DNA of 64,000 nt from Anaerorhabdus sp036636695 (GCF_036636695.1 NZ_JAVWNW010000003.1), one strand, 5' to 3'. Positions 1 through 9,286 are shown, counted from the stretch's first letter. Program-made: numbers and translations. The notes: generated by a model from the letters alone, not told the origin.

Positions 1-1035
1 ACCTTTCTTTGGATGAATCCAGCGTACTAATGCTTCGGCACTTGTTAGTTCTCCAGTTACTAAATCATGTTTAGATTGTAGATAAACTTGAAATTCTTCA
101 TTAAGTAGAGCATTTTCCATATTTAAAGAAATAAACTGTTCATTAAGAAGTCGTTGCCTAATTTTCTCATTATAGAATACATAAAGAGTGTCATATTTAT
201 CTTTGATTGATTCAAGTGCAAGATACGCACGGTCACACATAATATTGACGGGAATTGTTCTATCCTGTATTTGATATATGCCATATTTTAAAATATTATT
301 TAAATTATGATTAAAATCTTTAATATATTTTGTAGAGGACTCGAAATGAACTTTAAGATATTTTGCTGGACGGGGAATTAATAAAGCAAAAATATCTTTG
401 TTGATTCTGCAACATATCCCTCTATTCTTGGTGTCGCGTCTTAACATATCAGCGACAAAACATAAAAGTGAATTTCCTTCGTTGATACCATAAAATTCAT
501 TTACTAATTTAAAGCGCATGATGTCACAACAAATAATATCAAATTCAATAGAAGGATTCTCTTTAATTATTTTTTCGGCATATTTATAAAAATATTCTTT
601 TGTGTACAGTTTAGTTAATGAATCATAGGTTATCATATGTGAGAATTCGTTGCTTTCACATATCGTAATTGTATTGAGTAATTTAAGTTTAAAAATTTCT
701 GATTTATATGGCTTAATGATGTAGTTTTGAACACCAAGTTCTAAAACTCTTTTTTCTAGATGCGTATCTGTAGTAGTGCTAGTAACTAGTACAGGTATCT
801 TTGATAATTGATTATTTTTATTCATTGTGCAAAGAAAATCATATTTTTGATCTAGTTGAATACTGATATCTAAAATGATTGCGGAAAAATCATCATATTG
901 TTTATCTACTATTTCTTGTAAATTTTGGATATCAGTAGCGATAAAGATTAAAAAATCCTTATCTAAGATATCTAGCAATATCTTTTTATCCTGAACATTT
1001 TCTTCTAGAACTAAGATTTTCTTTTTAAAAGTCAT
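1..1035 (-). CDS. Receiver-GGDEF-EAL response regulator, C-terminus cut by window edge
   Basis: The reading frame is open from an ATG at 1035 to the window edge, giving 345 residues without a stop; AAGGAG lies 6 bases upstream. Residues 1 to about 120 form a CheY-like receiver with a candidate phospho-Asp at residue 56 (ILDIS) and the conserved Lys in IIKPY. A GGDEF-type domain follows, but its signature reads NKDIF instead of GGDEF, so cyclase activity is unlikely. The last visible residues (AEALVRWIHP) are the start of an EAL domain with the EAL triad intact. By family, this would be a signal-dependent c-di-GMP phosphodiesterase; the catalytic remainder is outside the window. No paired kinase is visible. 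Confidence 0.88.
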   Translation of the reverse strand, partial: MTFKKKILVLEENVQDKKILLDILDKDFLIFIATDIQNLQEIVDKQYDDFSAIILDISIQLDQKYDFLCTMNKNNQLSKIPVLVTSTTTDTHLEKRVLELGVQNYIIKPYKSEIFKLKLLNTITICESNEFSHMITYDSLTKLYTKEYFYKYAEKIIKENPSIEFDIICCDIMRFKLVNEFYGINEGNSLLCFVADMLRRDTKNRGICCRINKDIFALLIPRPAKYLKVHFESSTKYIKDFNHNLNNILKYGIYQIQDRTIPVNIMCDRAYLALESIKDKYDTLYVFYNEKIRQRLLNEQFISLNMENALLNEEFQVYLQSKHDLVTGELTSAEALVRWIHPKKG

Positions 1036-1103
1036 AAAATTCTCCTTATATTAAATATTAACTTTATATCTGTCATACAAATGACAGATTGTTGTAAAAA
1101 AAA

Positions 1104-1718
1104 TTATTTTTTAAGATAAAAAATAAAAATTTCTAATCCTTGTTCAAAGCATTGCGTGGAAAGTTCATCAAAAACAGCATCTTCTCCTGTAAAACTTGCG
1201 ACACTTTGAATAAAACCTTTAAATTTTCTAATCATTGTTTCTACGATTAAATCAACGTTTATATCGGGTCTAATAGTGCCATCATTAATTCCTTTTGTAA
1301 GGATTTGAGTTAATAACTTTTTAATAGCAGCTGTTGTACTCTCTAAAGGGCTCCTTGTATGCCATAAATATAATTGATATTCGGTGCCTAATATTACAAG
1401 ATTAGGATCATCATTTAAAACCATAAATATTTTTCTAAAATAAGCAGCACATTGCTCAAGTCCACTTAAATTTTGAAAATCAGAAGATTGGATGTAAAGT
1501 AATAAAGATTCATAACTAGGTTTCATGTATTCAGAAATTGATTGTATAATTAGATCATTTTTATCTATAAAATAGCGATGAAGACTTCTTAAAGATAAAT
1601 TTGCTTCTTCTGCAATTTCTTTAAGTGCAGTTTTCTCGATACTCTTTTCTTTGAAACATTTAAGTGAAGCTTGGATGACCTTTTGTCTATTTTCTTCTCG
1701 TTGTTTTTCTTTATTCAT
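1104..1718 (-). CDS. TetR family transcriptional regulator
   Basis: A 204-residue protein with an N-terminal TetR helix-turn-helix (residues about 10-55, with KEIAEEANLSLRSLHRYF) and a variable helical ligand-binding C-terminus. I chose the ATG at 1718 rather than an in-frame TTG 12 bases earlier, because GGGG sits 6 bases before the ATG and overlaps the TTG. TetR proteins are usually repressors that bind near their own promoter and release on ligand binding. The gene is divergent from gadB, but about 890 bases separate them, so control of gadBC is possible and unproven. It lies downstream of, and in the same direction as, nothing obviously co-transcribed. Confidence 0.85.
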   Translation of the reverse strand: MNKEKQREENRQKVIQASLKCFKEKSIEKTALKEIAEEANLSLRSLHRYFIDKNDLIIQSISEYMKPSYESLLLYIQSSDFQNLSGLEQCAAYFRKIFMVLNDDPNLVILGTEYQLYLWHTRSPLESTTAAIKKLLTQILTKGINDGTIRPDINVDLIVETMIRKFKGFIQSVASFTGEDAVFDELSTQCFEQGLEIFIFYLKK

Positions 1719-2141
1719 AACGTACCCCAATGTTTATTAGAATATTGATAATTAATCTCATATGGTAAAGTATATCATTTTTGAAAGAGAAAATATACGT
1801 TGAAATTAACTGAAAAACTCATAAATAAACTAATTTTAGCAAATCAATTTTAAAAAATATATTTATAGTGTACTTCATTTTTATAAAAATAATAGATGAT
1901 TTAATACGTCAGTTTATTTTAAAAAACTTGGATTATAAATAATAATTAAACAAATAAATTTGTGATAAAAAGATAATTATATAGTTACTATTTATAATTT
2001 TTAAAATTAGTTATATAAGGTTATATTGATCAAAAAGCGACTAATTCACATAATTCAAAAATGTTAAAAACGGCTTATTTAAAGGCTTATTTTGATTGAT
2101 GCAAAATTAAAAATCACATTTCTTGCAGGTGAAAAAACATA

Positions 2142-2179
2142 GTGTTAACATGAAATCAACGATAGAGATAGGTGTTAAC
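2142..2179. repeat. Two GTGTTAAC copies spaced 30 bases apart
   Basis: GTGTTAAC occurs at 2142-2149 and 2172-2179. Each contains the palindrome GTTAAC, and the start-to-start distance of 30 bases is close to three helical turns, as expected for two sites on the same DNA face. It could be an operator for a regulator of gadBC. This is inference from spacing only. Confidence 0.3.
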
Positions 2180-2513
2180 GCAAGATAACAATTAAAGTTA
2201 TCGCATCTACTACTATGGTTAAATAGATGAAATGTGTTTCAAAGCTTTTACAAGCAAGGTACAAACTAGTATTGAAAAATGCATTCATCGAGAAAGCGGA
2301 AATTTATTTCCAAACATCGACTAGGAAAATCTAGGACTGATTTTATATCTATGAGAATATAAGTAAAAACTTATACCTATAATTCCCGTATTGTCCAAAC
2401 TTCTAGATTCTATCCAACGACCTATTCTTTCCCCGATGAACCTCAAGAAGTAAGTAAAAACAAATAATTTAAAATAACTGATGGAGTTTTAAAAGATGTT
2501 TTTATTGCGCTCA

Positions 2514-2554
2514 TTTTGAGAAAAGTAATTTTGATTACTGGTTTCTCCTTAAAA
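2514..2554 (+). promoter_or_regulatory. Leader hairpin before gadB
   Basis: GAGAAA (2518-2523) pairs with TTTCTC (2542-2547) and GTAAT (2525-2529) with ATTAC (2534-2538) around the loop TTTG; TTTT and AAAA extend the base. No T run follows, so it is not a simple terminator. It ends about 40 bases before the gadB ribosome site. Confidence 0.4.
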
Positions 2555-2605
2555 ACACATGCAAGAATCTGTTTTTATTCCAAAAAATGGTAAAAGGAGG
2601 AAATT

Positions 2606-4008
2606 ATGTTACATTTCAAAAAACCTATTAAGGATGAAAATTACGGAACTCCTAATTTAGCTGTATTCTCAGCTGATAACAAGCTCCAAAAAACAAATTA
2701 AACAAAGATTCAATTCCATCAGAAGTTGCTTATCGATTAATCAAAGATGAATTAATTGATGAAGGTAATGCAAGACAAAATCTTGCGACTTTCTGTCAAA
2801 CCTACATGGAACCAGAAGCTACTAAGCTTATGTCTGAATGTCTTGCGATTAATGCAATTGATAAATCAGAATATCCAAAGATGACAGAAGTGGAAAACTA
2901 TTGTGTAAATATTATCGCGGACCTATGGCATGCACCAGATGAAACTAAAGTACTAGGTACTTCAACAGTTGGATCATCAGAAGCATGTATGCTTGGTGGT
3001 ATGGCAATGAAATTCAAATGGCGTAAAGAAGCTGAAGCAGCAGGAATTGATGTTAAAGCTAAAAAACCAAATCTTGTTATTTCTTCAGGATTCCAAGTAT
3101 GCTGGGAAAAATTCTGTGTATATTGGGATATTGAAATGCGTTTAGTACCATTAGATGAACAACATATGAGTTTAAATATGGAAACAGTAATGAACTACGT
3201 AGATGATTACACTATTGGTATTGTTGGAATTTTAGGAATTACTTATACAGGTAAATTTGATGATATTAAGACTCTCGATAAACTTGTAGAAGAATATAAC
3301 AAAACTGCAAAAGTTAAAATTGGTATCCACGTTGATGGTGCTTCAGGAGCAATGTTCGCTCCATTTGTACACCCAGAAATCAAATGGGATTTCCAATTAA
3401 AGAATGTACGCTCTATTAGTACTTCAGGACACAAATATGGATTAGTATATCCAGGTGTTGGTTGGGTATTATGGAGAGACCAAGAGTTTTTACCAAAAGA
3501 ATTAATATTCTATGTTAACTACCTTGGTGGTGAACAACCAACAATGGCTATTAACTTCTCACGTTCAGGAAGTCAAATTATTGGTCAATACTATATCTTC
3601 ATGCGTTATGGATTTGAAGGATTAAAATTAGTTCAAACTCATACTCATGATTTGGCAGTAAGTATTACAAAAGAAATTGAAAATATGGGTATCTTCGAAA
3701 TTTACAACGATGGAGATAACATTCCTGTTATTTGCTACCGCTTAAAGAACCCTGAAAATCATAAATGGACATTATATGAACTTGCTGATCGTTTAGCTAT
3801 GAAAGGATGGCAAGTACCTGCATATACATTGCCAGAAAACCTTCAAACAACTGTCATTCAACGTTATGTAATTCGTGCAGATTTCTCAGCTGCATTACGT
3901 GATGCTTTAGTACAAGATATGAAGATGGCTATTGATTATCTTGAAAAGAATACACACGAAGATACAGCAGGAAAAACAAAATTAGGTAAACAAGGATTTA
4001 CTCATTAA
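2606..4008 (+). pseudogene. gadB: Glutamate decarboxylase GadB, frameshifted in an A6 run
   Basis: PLP-dependent glutamate decarboxylase converts glutamate plus a proton to GABA and CO2 in the cytoplasm, the consumption step of glutamate acid resistance. A strong ribosome site (AGGAGG) precedes the ATG at 2606. That frame reads 31 codons and stops at 2699-2701; the family sequence continues in another frame (LNKDSIPSEVAYRL onward) to 4008. Adding one A to the A6 run at 2688-2693 joins the frames into about 467 residues, the normal GadB length. The PLP lysine lies in STSGHKYG (about residue 277), and the protein ends in a His, reminiscent of the autoinhibitory C-terminal His of E. coli GadB. 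The rest is intact, so this may be a recent mutation, a phase-variable tract, transcript slippage or a sequencing error. It precedes gadC by 35 bases. Confidence 0.85.
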
Positions 4009-4043
4009 ATAGTAATATTTAAGAATTAATAAAGGAGATTAAT

Positions 4044-5513
4044 ATGAGTAACAAAAATACGAATTCAAAGAAACACTTGACCCTTTTTGGTTTCTTTGCA
4101 ATTACTGCCACAATGGTAATGACAGTTTATGAATATCCAACATTTGCATCATCTGGATTTTCATTAGTCTTCTATCTCATTGTAGGTGGATTATTCTGGT
4201 TCCTTCCAGTTGCACTATGTGCGGCTGAAATGGCTACAGTAAAAGGATGGGACACAGGAGGTGTTTATTCCTGGTCTGGTAATATATTAGGTGAAAAGTG
4301 GGGTTTCGCCAACATCTTCTTCCAATGGTTTCAAATTACTGTTGGATTTGTAACAATGATTTATTTCATACTAAGTGCATTATCTTATGTATTTAGTTGG
4401 GAACCATTAAATAGTAACCCAGTAGTAAGATTCTTCGGAGTATTAATTATTTTCTGGGCATTAACATTCTCACAATTTAAAGGTACTAAATTAACAGCTA
4501 AGATTTCAAAACTTGGTTTCATTATTGGTATTCTTATTCCAGCAGTTATCCTATTCGGATTAACTATTGCATTCTTCTTAACAGGTGGTAAGAGTATCAT
4601 GTCTTTAGATTTTAAAGCACTTATTCCAGATTTCACTAAAATAAATACGTTAGTTGTATTCGTTTCATTCATTCTAGCTTATGCCGGTATTGAAGCATCA
4701 GCTACCCATGCAAATGAAATGACAAATGTAAAACGCGATTATCCACTAGCTATTCTAGGACTTGTAGTATTAGCTATTATCCTAAATACAATCGGTGGTA
4801 TCTCAATTGGAGCAGTAGTTCCAGCAGATAAATTAGGACTATCAACAGGTGTTCTTCAAGGTTTCAGCGGTTTACTCGCTCACTTTGGAAAAGGACTTGA
4901 TTGGATTGTAAGAGTTATCGCAGTACTTATCGCAGGTGGTGTTATTGCCGAAGTATCAGCTTGGGTAGTTGGACCATCATGGGGTATGCAAGTAGCAGGT
5001 AAGATGGGATTAATGCCTAAATCATTATCTGAAACTAATAAAGAAGGCGTTCCTACAAAATTCTTGTTACTACAAGGAGTTATCGTAACAGTTTGGACAG
5101 CAATCTTAACATTCGGTGGTGGAGGAAATAACAACTTATCCTTCTTCACAGCAATCTCTCTAACAGTTGTTCTTTATATAATAGCGTATGTAATTTTCTT
5201 CATCGCTTATATTGTGATGGTATTAAAACATGATGATCTACCTCGTGCATTCCAAATTTCAAAGAGTAAAGTTATACGTTTAATCGTAGGATTCTCAGGA
5301 CTTATTCTTTCATTAATTGCATTTGGTATCTCATTCATTCCTCCTTCACAATTATCAGGACCTGGGGTTTCTACTACATATTTGACAATTCTAAGTGTAA
5401 GTTTCATCGTAGTATTATTTATCCCGTTTATTATCTATCATTTTATGAGAAAGAAAAACCCACTTCCTGCTGGCCAAAAAATGCCAGATATGAGTGAATA
5501 CGACAAGGAATAA
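4044..5513 (+). CDS. gadC: Glutamate:GABA antiporter GadC
   Basis: A 489-residue membrane protein of the amino acid-polyamine-organocation superfamily with about 12 hydrophobic segments. The N-terminus (LTLFGFFAITATMVMTVYEYPTFASSG) is typical of GadC, with the helix-1 region that binds the substrate backbone. It exchanges external glutamate for internal GABA, so that with GadB it exports protons. AAAGGAG precedes the ATG at 4044, and the gene follows gadB by 35 bases, so both are one operon. A terminator follows. If gadB is truly broken, this antiporter would depend on another decarboxylase or on correction of the frameshift. E. coli GadC carries a C-terminal plug; this one has a short charged tail (KMPDMSEYDKE). 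Confidence 0.92.
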   Translation: MSNKNTNSKKHLTLFGFFAITATMVMTVYEYPTFASSGFSLVFYLIVGGLFWFLPVALCAAEMATVKGWDTGGVYSWSGNILGEKWGFANIFFQWFQITVGFVTMIYFILSALSYVFSWEPLNSNPVVRFFGVLIIFWALTFSQFKGTKLTAKISKLGFIIGILIPAVILFGLTIAFFLTGGKSIMSLDFKALIPDFTKINTLVVFVSFILAYAGIEASATHANEMTNVKRDYPLAILGLVVLAIILNTIGGISIGAVVPADKLGLSTGVLQGFSGLLAHFGKGLDWIVRVIAVLIAGGVIAEVSAWVVGPSWGMQVAGKMGLMPKSLSETNKEGVPTKFLLLQGVIVTVWTAILTFGGGGNNNLSFFTAISLTVVLYIIAYVIFFIAYIVMVLKHDDLPRAFQISKSKVIRLIVGFSGLILSLIAFGISFIPPSQLSGPGVSTTYLTILSVSFIVVLFIPFIIYHFMRKKNPLPAGQKMPDMSEYDKE

Positions 5514-5525
5514 AAACAATTTGCG

Positions 5526-5553
5526 ACCCCATAGTTTCTATGGGGTTTTAATT
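5526..5553 (+). terminator. Terminator after gadBC
   Basis: ACCCCATA (5526-5533) pairs with TATGGGGT (5539-5546) around GTTTC, followed by TTTTAATTT. Confidence 0.85.
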
Positions 5554-5659
5554 TGCCCAAATTTATATAATTTGAGAAAATAATATTTTTGCAAAAAGAA
5601 TTATACATTTTTGAAATATACGATATATAATATCAATAGATATACCATAATAAATAGAA

Positions 5660-5676
5660 AAGTAATATAATTACTT
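5660..5676 (+). promoter_or_regulatory. Palindrome containing the -10 box before the phosphodiesterase operon
   Basis: AAGTAAT-ATA-ATTACTT is a perfect 7-base dyad whose centre contains TATAAT (5666-5671). It lies 17 bases before the start codon at 5693. A dyad over a -10 element is a usual operator position; no clear -35 is seen, which fits a regulated promoter. It could also be a small hairpin if transcription starts further upstream. Confidence 0.4.
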
Positions 5677-5692
5677 CTATAAGGGTGGACTT

Positions 5693-7921
5693 ATGAAAAA
5701 GAAAACGATTTTTGTTATTTCTTTGACAGTTATTTTAGTAACCTTTTTACTTGCGGTTTTTGTGCAGTTTAATAATCAACTTAAAGACCAACTCAATTCA
5801 CATATAAAAGATCATTTAGAAGAAATTGTAAAACCAAATGTAGTTTCTTTTAATATGCAAATAAAAGAACAAATAAAACGTGTTAATGCTATTTCAAGAG
5901 TTTTAGGTGAAGATGGATATGAAATTGGTAGTCAAGAACAAATCGATTTCTTGAAGGTAGTAATTGATGATAATATTTATGAAGATTACATTATTGCTTT
6001 ACCTGATGGAGTAGCAATCTCATGTACGGATAATTCGATAGAAAATGTTTCGGATAAAACGTATTTTGAGAAATCGCTACAAGGTGAATCTTATGTCACT
6101 TTACCAGAACATTATGAAAACATAATTGATCCAGTAATTATGCTTTCTGCTCCAATCACAAGAAATGATACGATAGTAGGAGTACTAATATGTAAGTACC
6201 CAAGTACAGAATTAGATTCAATTTTTAATACAAAACTTCTTTATAATTTAGGTGAAATTTATGTTGTGGATAAAGATGGCGATAAAATAATTGGACATTC
6301 AGAATATACGGGTGATACAACAAATTTATTTGAATTTTTATCGCAAGAATGTGCTACCGATAAAAGCGATTCATTTGATAAATGGATACTTAATAATGAA
6401 ACAAAAACTGCGATGATTGTAATGAATAAAACTAAGAAAGCGATTTTCTTAACATATACCAAATTAGACTATGGAGACTGGTATATGGTTGCGATGGTAG
6501 ATGAAAAGGAAGCATATAAATCATTTGATAATATATTTAATGAACAACAAAAATATATTGGTATGATAAGTGGTGGTGTCATTGTATATTTGATTATTTT
6601 ATTAGCACTCACTTTTAGCGATGTGAGAAATGTTGATAGATTAACTGGTGGGTTGACGCTAAGGATGTTTAAATATAAAGCAGTAAAAGAGCTAAAGAAG
6701 AATTCTTCTAAAGCTTATGTATTTGTGAAAATTGATATCCGTAACTTTAAATTGATTAATCGAATTTATAGTTATGATTATGGTGATCAGGTTATAAAAA
6801 ATATTGCCAAGTCATTGGAAGTTACAGCTAAAAAAGAAAATGGTATTTTTTGTCGAGTAGCAATTGATGAATTCATTATACTCTTACCATTCAAGAGTAG
6901 AGAATATTTAGATGAAGAGAGAAATCACTTTATCGAATTATTTAGTGTGTTTATGGGGGAAGAATTTAATAAAGTTATAACTTTCCCAACAGGTCAATTC
7001 ATTGTTTATAAAGATGATCCTGAACGTCTAAATATAGATGGCGTTATTGAGAAAGTGAATTTTGCTCACCGTGAAGCTAAGAAACGAAGTGGTGACATTA
7101 TTATTGATTATGTGGAAGATTTAGAGAATAAAGAGATTTTAGCGAAGTCTATAGAAGACAGAATGAATTCCGCAATGGAAAATGATGAATTTAAATTATA
7201 TCTACAACCTAAAGTGGATATATTAAATCATAATGTAGTTAGTGGTGCCGAAGCTTTAATTAGATGGGAATATGATGGAAATTCTTTTATGTATCCCAAT
7301 GATTTTATACCAATATTAGAATCTAATGGATATATCGTTAAGACAGATATGTTAATGTTTGAAAAGTCAGTTAAATTTTTAAGAAATATGATAGATAATA
7401 ATTTAAAACCAATACGAATTTCTGTTAATTTTTCAAGAATTCATTTAGCGAATAAACACTTTGTAGAAGAGCTATGTAAGATTACGGATAAATATGCAGT
7501 ACCGCATGAATATTTAGAAGTTGAACTTACAGAATCTGTATTGTCTGATAATGTAATGAAAATCCAAGAATTAATTAGTGAGCTCCATAGAAATAAGTTT
7601 ACATTAGCGATTGATGATTTTGGTAGTGGATATTCAAGTTTATCATTACTAAAGGATATTGAAGTAGATGTTGTTAAGATAGATAAAGAATTCTTTGTAC
7701 AATCTAAAATTCCTAATCGGAGTAAAATAGTAATTGAAAATATTATTACAATGTCGAATGATTTAAATGCGCTTACAGTTGCGGAAGGAATAGAAATTGG
7801 TGAACAAGTAGAAATACTTAGAGACTTGAATTGTGATATGATACAAGGGTATTATTTCTTTAGACCAATGAATGCAGATAAAATTGATTTAGAAATATTT
7901 AATAAGGAGTATACTAAGTGA
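5693..7921 (+). CDS. Membrane Cache-GGDEF-EAL c-di-GMP phosphodiesterase
   Basis: 742 residues. A transmembrane helix (about 5-26) and a second (about 287-308) enclose an extracytoplasmic Cache-like sensor of about 260 residues. A GGDEF domain follows with the signature degenerate to AIDEF, so it is probably inactive as a cyclase. The EAL domain (about 485-735) keeps EAL in GAEALIRWEY, ELTES, DDFGSGYSSL, the Lys in KIDKEF, EGIE and the final QGYYFFRPM, so phosphodiesterase activity (c-di-GMP to pGpG) is expected. AAGGGTGG precedes the ATG. The stop overlaps the next gene's GTG (GTGA), so the two are translationally coupled, and VanW follows in the same run. The sensor ligand cannot be told from sequence. 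Confidence 0.9.
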   Translation: MKKKTIFVISLTVILVTFLLAVFVQFNNQLKDQLNSHIKDHLEEIVKPNVVSFNMQIKEQIKRVNAISRVLGEDGYEIGSQEQIDFLKVVIDDNIYEDYIIALPDGVAISCTDNSIENVSDKTYFEKSLQGESYVTLPEHYENIIDPVIMLSAPITRNDTIVGVLICKYPSTELDSIFNTKLLYNLGEIYVVDKDGDKIIGHSEYTGDTTNLFEFLSQECATDKSDSFDKWILNNETKTAMIVMNKTKKAIFLTYTKLDYGDWYMVAMVDEKEAYKSFDNIFNEQQKYIGMISGGVIVYLIILLALTFSDVRNVDRLTGGLTLRMFKYKAVKELKKNSSKAYVFVKIDIRNFKLINRIYSYDYGDQVIKNIAKSLEVTAKKENGIFCRVAIDEFIILLPFKSREYLDEERNHFIELFSVFMGEEFNKVITFPTGQFIVYKDDPERLNIDGVIEKVNFAHREAKKRSGDIIIDYVEDLENKEILAKSIEDRMNSAMENDEFKLYLQPKVDILNHNVVSGAEALIRWEYDGNSFMYPNDFIPILESNGYIVKTDMLMFEKSVKFLRNMIDNNLKPIRISVNFSRIHLANKHFVEELCKITDKYAVPHEYLEVELTESVLSDNVMKIQELISELHRNKFTLAIDDFGSGYSSLSLLKDIEVDVVKIDKEFFVQSKIPNRSKIVIENIITMSNDLNALTVAEGIEIGEQVEILRDLNCDMIQGYYFFRPMNADKIDLEIFNKEYTK

Positions 7922-8451
7922 ACTGTACCTACAGAAATTTAACTATTAGAAATGCAAATGCAAAGGATTGTTCTTTATTAGCTACTTGGTGGAATGATGG
8001 AAGTGTAATGGCTCATGCTGGTTTTCCTTACGGACTTAATACGAATTCTAATAAAATTGAAAATCAAATTGCAAATGATTCTGACGAAACAAAAAGACGA
8101 TTAATTCTTGAAAGAGATAATAAACCAATAGGTGAAATGAGTTTCACTGTTCAAGAGAAAACCATTGTTGAGATTGGAATAAAAATATGTGATGTGCATG
8201 AACAAAATAAAGGTTTAGGAAAACTGTTTTTATCGATGCTTATTACGGAATTATATAAAAATAAGAAGATAACTAAGATTATTTTGGATACTAATTTAGA
8301 GAATAAGCGTGCCCAACATGTATATGAAACACTTGGTTTTAAAAAAATCTGTACAAAATATGATTCATGGACAGATCAATTGGGAAATAAACAATCAGTA
8401 GTTGACTATGAACTATTAAGAGATGACTTTATTTCTTTCTTAAAAGACTAA
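7918..8451 (+). CDS. GNAT family N-acetyltransferase
   Basis: 177 residues with the GNAT fold: the acetyl-CoA loop region reads EQNKGLGKLFLSMLITEL (about 98-115), and the C-terminal strand pattern NKRAQHVYETLGFKKI is typical of the RimJ/RimL-like subgroup. The start is GTG at 7918, overlapping the stop of the upstream phosphodiesterase (GTGA), with GGAG 8 bases upstream. Family members acetylate amines of proteins, sugars or small molecules; the substrate is not predictable here. Being coupled to a c-di-GMP phosphodiesterase and followed after 19 bases by VanW, it may act on a surface or envelope component. Confidence 0.88.
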   Translation: MNCTYRNLTIRNANAKDCSLLATWWNDGSVMAHAGFPYGLNTNSNKIENQIANDSDETKRRLILERDNKPIGEMSFTVQEKTIVEIGIKICDVHEQNKGLGKLFLSMLITELYKNKKITKIILDTNLENKRAQHVYETLGFKKICTKYDSWTDQLGNKQSVVDYELLRDDFISFLKD

Positions 8452-8470
8452 ATATTAGAGGGAGAAACAT

Positions 8471-9286
8471 ATGAGAAAATTATTTTGTGAAATTTCTCCA
8501 CTGACTTATAAAATATCTGTGTTAAAATGTCGATTACAAAGAAATGTAAAAGACTTTTTATCATTTCAAACATTCGCAAAAAATAAAAGTTCTGAAGAAT
8601 TACCAGTTTGCGTTATTAAACACAATTCTCTAATTAGAAGACGATTAGGAAATGTGAATATACAATTACAAGAAAACAAAGCTGTAAATTTAACAATTGC
8701 CGCGCCAAAGGTAAATAAGATATTGATTAAACCAAATGAAGTGTTTTCTTTTTGGAAATTAGTTGGGTCAACAGATCAATCCAAGGGTTATAAAGAAGGT
8801 CTTACAATTTCTAGTGGTAAAGCAACACAAGGAATTGGTGGAGGAATGTGTCAATTTACAAATTTAATTCATTGGATGATACTACATTCATCCATGACTA
8901 TTATTGAACATCACCATCATGATAGTTATGATTTGTTTCCAGACTTTAATCGTAAAATACCATTTGGGACAGGAACTTCAATTGTTTATAATTATTTAGA
9001 TTATCGCTTTAAAAATACAACTGATCGAACATATCAATTGATTGTTTATACGACGGATGAATATTTATGTGGAGAATTGCGTTGTAGTGAAATACAACCT
9101 GAGAAAATACATATTGTTGTAGAGGATGAATTTTTCTCAAAAGAAAATGAAACAGTTTACCGCAATAGTAAAATTTATAGAAATATTATTGATCGCAATA
9201 CCGGTAAAACAGTTGAGCATAAACTAATTAGGACAAATCATGCAGAAGTGAGATATGATACATCAGCATTAGAAATAAGACAATAA
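8471..9286 (+). CDS. VanW family protein
   Basis: 271 residues matching the VanW family core: LIKPNEVFSFWKLVG, then GGGMCQFTNLIHWM (about 135-150), then HHHHDSYDLFPDF and the strand-rich end. VanW is an accessory gene of some vancomycin-resistance clusters, but most homologs are outside such clusters and have no known activity; nothing else here suggests glycopeptide resistance. No signal peptide or membrane segment is evident. GAGGGAG precedes the ATG at 8471. It is the third gene of the run starting at 5693 and ends in a bidirectional terminator. Confidence 0.87.
   Translation: MRKLFCEISPLTYKISVLKCRLQRNVKDFLSFQTFAKNKSSEELPVCVIKHNSLIRRRLGNVNIQLQENKAVNLTIAAPKVNKILIKPNEVFSFWKLVGSTDQSKGYKEGLTISSGKATQGIGGGMCQFTNLIHWMILHSSMTIIEHHHHDSYDLFPDFNRKIPFGTGTSIVYNYLDYRFKNTTDRTYQLIVYTTDEYLCGELRCSEIQPEKIHIVVEDEFFSKENETVYRNSKIYRNIIDRNTGKTVEHKLIRTNHAEVRYDTSALEIRQ

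Larger units (their letters stand above)
1719..2605. other. Long gene-free region upstream of gadB
   Basis: About 890 bases without a credible gene on either strand. The first 350 bases are extremely AT-rich. It holds a tandem GGCTTATTT pair (about 2072-2092), two GTGTTAAC copies exactly 30 bases apart (2142-2149, 2172-2179), a small GATAAC/GTTATC hairpin near 2183-2202 and a larger hairpin just before the gadB ribosome site. Bases about 2390-2465 read weakly like the C-terminal part of an IS605-type TnpB (RFYPTT in frame) but carry stops and lack the zinc cysteines, so I do not annotate a transposase remnant. Confidence 0.6.

Noticed and set aside
2390..2465. Possible TnpB-like fragment (RFYPTT in frame) in the gad upstream region
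   Set aside because: Only about 15 residues are suggestive, there are stops on either side, and the zinc-finger cysteines that should follow are missing.
2682..2701. Programmed -1 frameshift in gadB at the A6 run
   Set aside because: The classical A-AAA-AAC heptamer is present but out of phase with the zero frame, so tandem tRNA slippage would pair badly; a base loss explains it more simply.
8471..9286. Vancomycin resistance cluster
   Set aside because: VanW alone is not evidence; no vanH, vanA/B/G ligase, vanX or two-component pair is present.
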